Shown: positions 4,535 through 5,397 of the stretch, piece by piece
Layout: each line of letters opens with the position of its first letter
How positions within the stretch are numbered: position 1 is the first letter of the stretch
NCBI GenBank assembly: GCA_023459435.1
Contig: JAEWUL010000170.1
Location: 1 to 5,397, forward strand
Direction of reading: 5' to 3'
Length of the DNA: 5,397 nucleotides
Source of the DNA: Bacteroidota bacterium
GTDB taxonomy: Bacteria > Bacteroidota > Bacteroidia > Bacteroidales > WCHB1-69
Notes under the pieces: generated by a model
Databases searched by the model: none
What the model was told of the DNA's origin: nothing
Seen by the model: the letters and a program-made list of their open reading frames with translations, nothing else
Position numbers and translations under genes: made by a program

Positions 4535-5397
4535 TTAATCTTTATCCATTTTTTTAAACAGATCCTTTGACGTTTGCTGGTGTTTAGTGTATTTATAGAG
4601 ATTTTCTTCTTTTAAAATTGACCCTAAAAGCAGATCATTAATATCTTTTTCTGAACCGCCTTCTTTATATAAACATAATAAATGATTTAACAGCGTTTCA
4701 TAGTATTTATCAATATAATAGCTTTTATAACTTTGTATTCCCTTATTGACAATTATAATCATTTCAAAATCAGTGAAATAAAAATCTGTATATTGATAAT
4801 AGGGCCTTCCGTTTATTTTAGGAAACTTTTTGATTTGTTGATATGCTTTTTTAGTATTGGCTGGTTTAGGGATATTTATAAATCCCCATATTGTGGTTCC
4901 ACAAAAACTGATTGCTTTTAATACTAAAATTCCCTTTTCTGTGTCATCTTTTAGATTATATTCCTTTAATTTTAGATCAACATTTGAAAGATCAACAGGT
5001 TGATTTTTATTTCCGGCAGATCCAAAAATCATTTCATAGTAATTATCTACTAGTTCATATATAGGGATCTCTTTGTTTGAGAGACTGTCGATAAGTTTAT
5101 TGTTTTCAATTTGGTTTTCTTCTCTTAAATTCAAATTAATAGCTCTTATGATATATATTTGCTTCAAAACTATATCATCAGGCCTGGTTAAAAATTTTGA
5201 AGTTAAAATCTTATTATTTTTTGTAATGGTCTGTATGACAAAATTTGTTGCAACTTTTAGATTTTCAGGAACATCTTGTTTTAATTCTTTAATAACTTCT
5301 TTCGAGGGGTCATTACGAAACATAAAATCTTTATAAGCTTTTCCAAGTTCAATCATTTTTTGATTTATAGATTTTTGTCCAAATGATAGCACAACAA
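4535..5397 (-). CDS. Probable exported protein of unknown function, N-terminus missing
   Basis: The reading frame is open to the window edge, so the gene is partial at its 5' end. The first complete in-window start is GTG at 5390, giving 285 residues, but the preceding codon is valine and the residues VVLSFGQ look like the end of a signal peptide, so the true start is probably outside the window; numbering below counts from that GTG. The mature part is predicted mostly helical and highly charged, rich in K, N, I and Y, with a possibly beta-rich middle: ISFCGTTIWGF (161-171) and an aromatic-rich block from PYYQYTDF (197-204) to EMIII (210-214). The tail is charged. I do not recognise a domain. 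Sampled 60-base lines are 22-25% GC against 40% in a sampled line of the first helicase, so the gene differs in composition from its neighbours and may be of foreign origin or simply weakly constrained. Confidence 0.75.
   Translation of the reverse strand, partial: VVLSFGQKSINQKMIELGKAYKDFMFRNDPSKEVIKELKQDVPENLKVATNFVIQTITKNNKILTSKFLTRPDDIVLKQIYIIRAINLNLREENQIENNKLIDSLSNKEIPIYELVDNYYEMIFGSAGNKNQPVDLSNVDLKLKEYNLKDDTEKGILVLKAISFCGTTIWGFINIPKPANTKKAYQQIKKFPKINGRPYYQYTDFYFTDFEMIIIVNKGIQSYKSYYIDKYYETLLNHLLCLYKEGGSEKDINDLLLGSILKEENLYKYTKHQQTSKDLFKKMDKD

Noticed and set aside
5390..5392. GTG as the true start of the right-hand gene.
   Set aside because: The frame stays open upstream to the window edge and the local residues look like the end of a signal peptide, so the gene is treated as partial.

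Overview
The window looks like chromosomal DNA of a Bacteroidota bacterium, probably of the Flavobacteriia/Sphingobacteriia/Chitinophagia type. The evidence is two exact matches to the Bacteroidota -7 promoter element TAnnTTTG (1085-1092 on +, 4290-4297 on -), the absence of Shine-Dalgarno sequences before the genes, A/T-rich leaders, roughly 40% GC in the core genes, and GC-rich modular intergenic repeats of a kind common in that phylum. The species cannot be named from the sequence.

Layout. Bases 1-232 hold no gene: a GC-rich repeat element, then a 14-bp tandem repeat abutting the stop of the first gene. At 233-1006 (-) is a classical short-chain dehydrogenase/reductase. It is divergent from a tight three-gene + strand operon: a minimal-length DEAD-box RNA helicase (1120-2241, TTG start), a small VF530/DUF2132-type DNA-binding protein (2252-2506), and a second DEAD-box helicase with a lysine-rich tail (2509-3753). 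Gaps are 10 and 2 bases. The operon ends in a strong hairpin terminator that contains the stop codon and works in both directions, because an OsmC/Ohr-type protein (3833-4222, -) converges on it. Upstream of the OsmC gene are its promoter, an A/T-rich inverted repeat and a second GC-rich repeat element (4359-4500) carrying two perfect hairpins. The right end (4535 to the window edge, -) is an unusually A/T-rich gene for a probably exported protein of unknown function, cut off at its N-terminus.

How the genes fit together. The helicase-VF530-helicase operon is the most interesting unit. Two RNA-remodelling ATPases with different C-termini are co-transcribed with a small predicted nucleic-acid-binding protein, which suggests a joint role in RNA or ribosome metabolism; this is inference. 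The SDR and OsmC genes are separate transcription units with redox or detoxification-type roles and no visible link to the helicases. The two GC-rich repeats lie at opposite ends of the 233-4222 block in inverted orientation and share terminal boxes. No transposase, integrase, CRISPR, tRNA or rRNA was seen.
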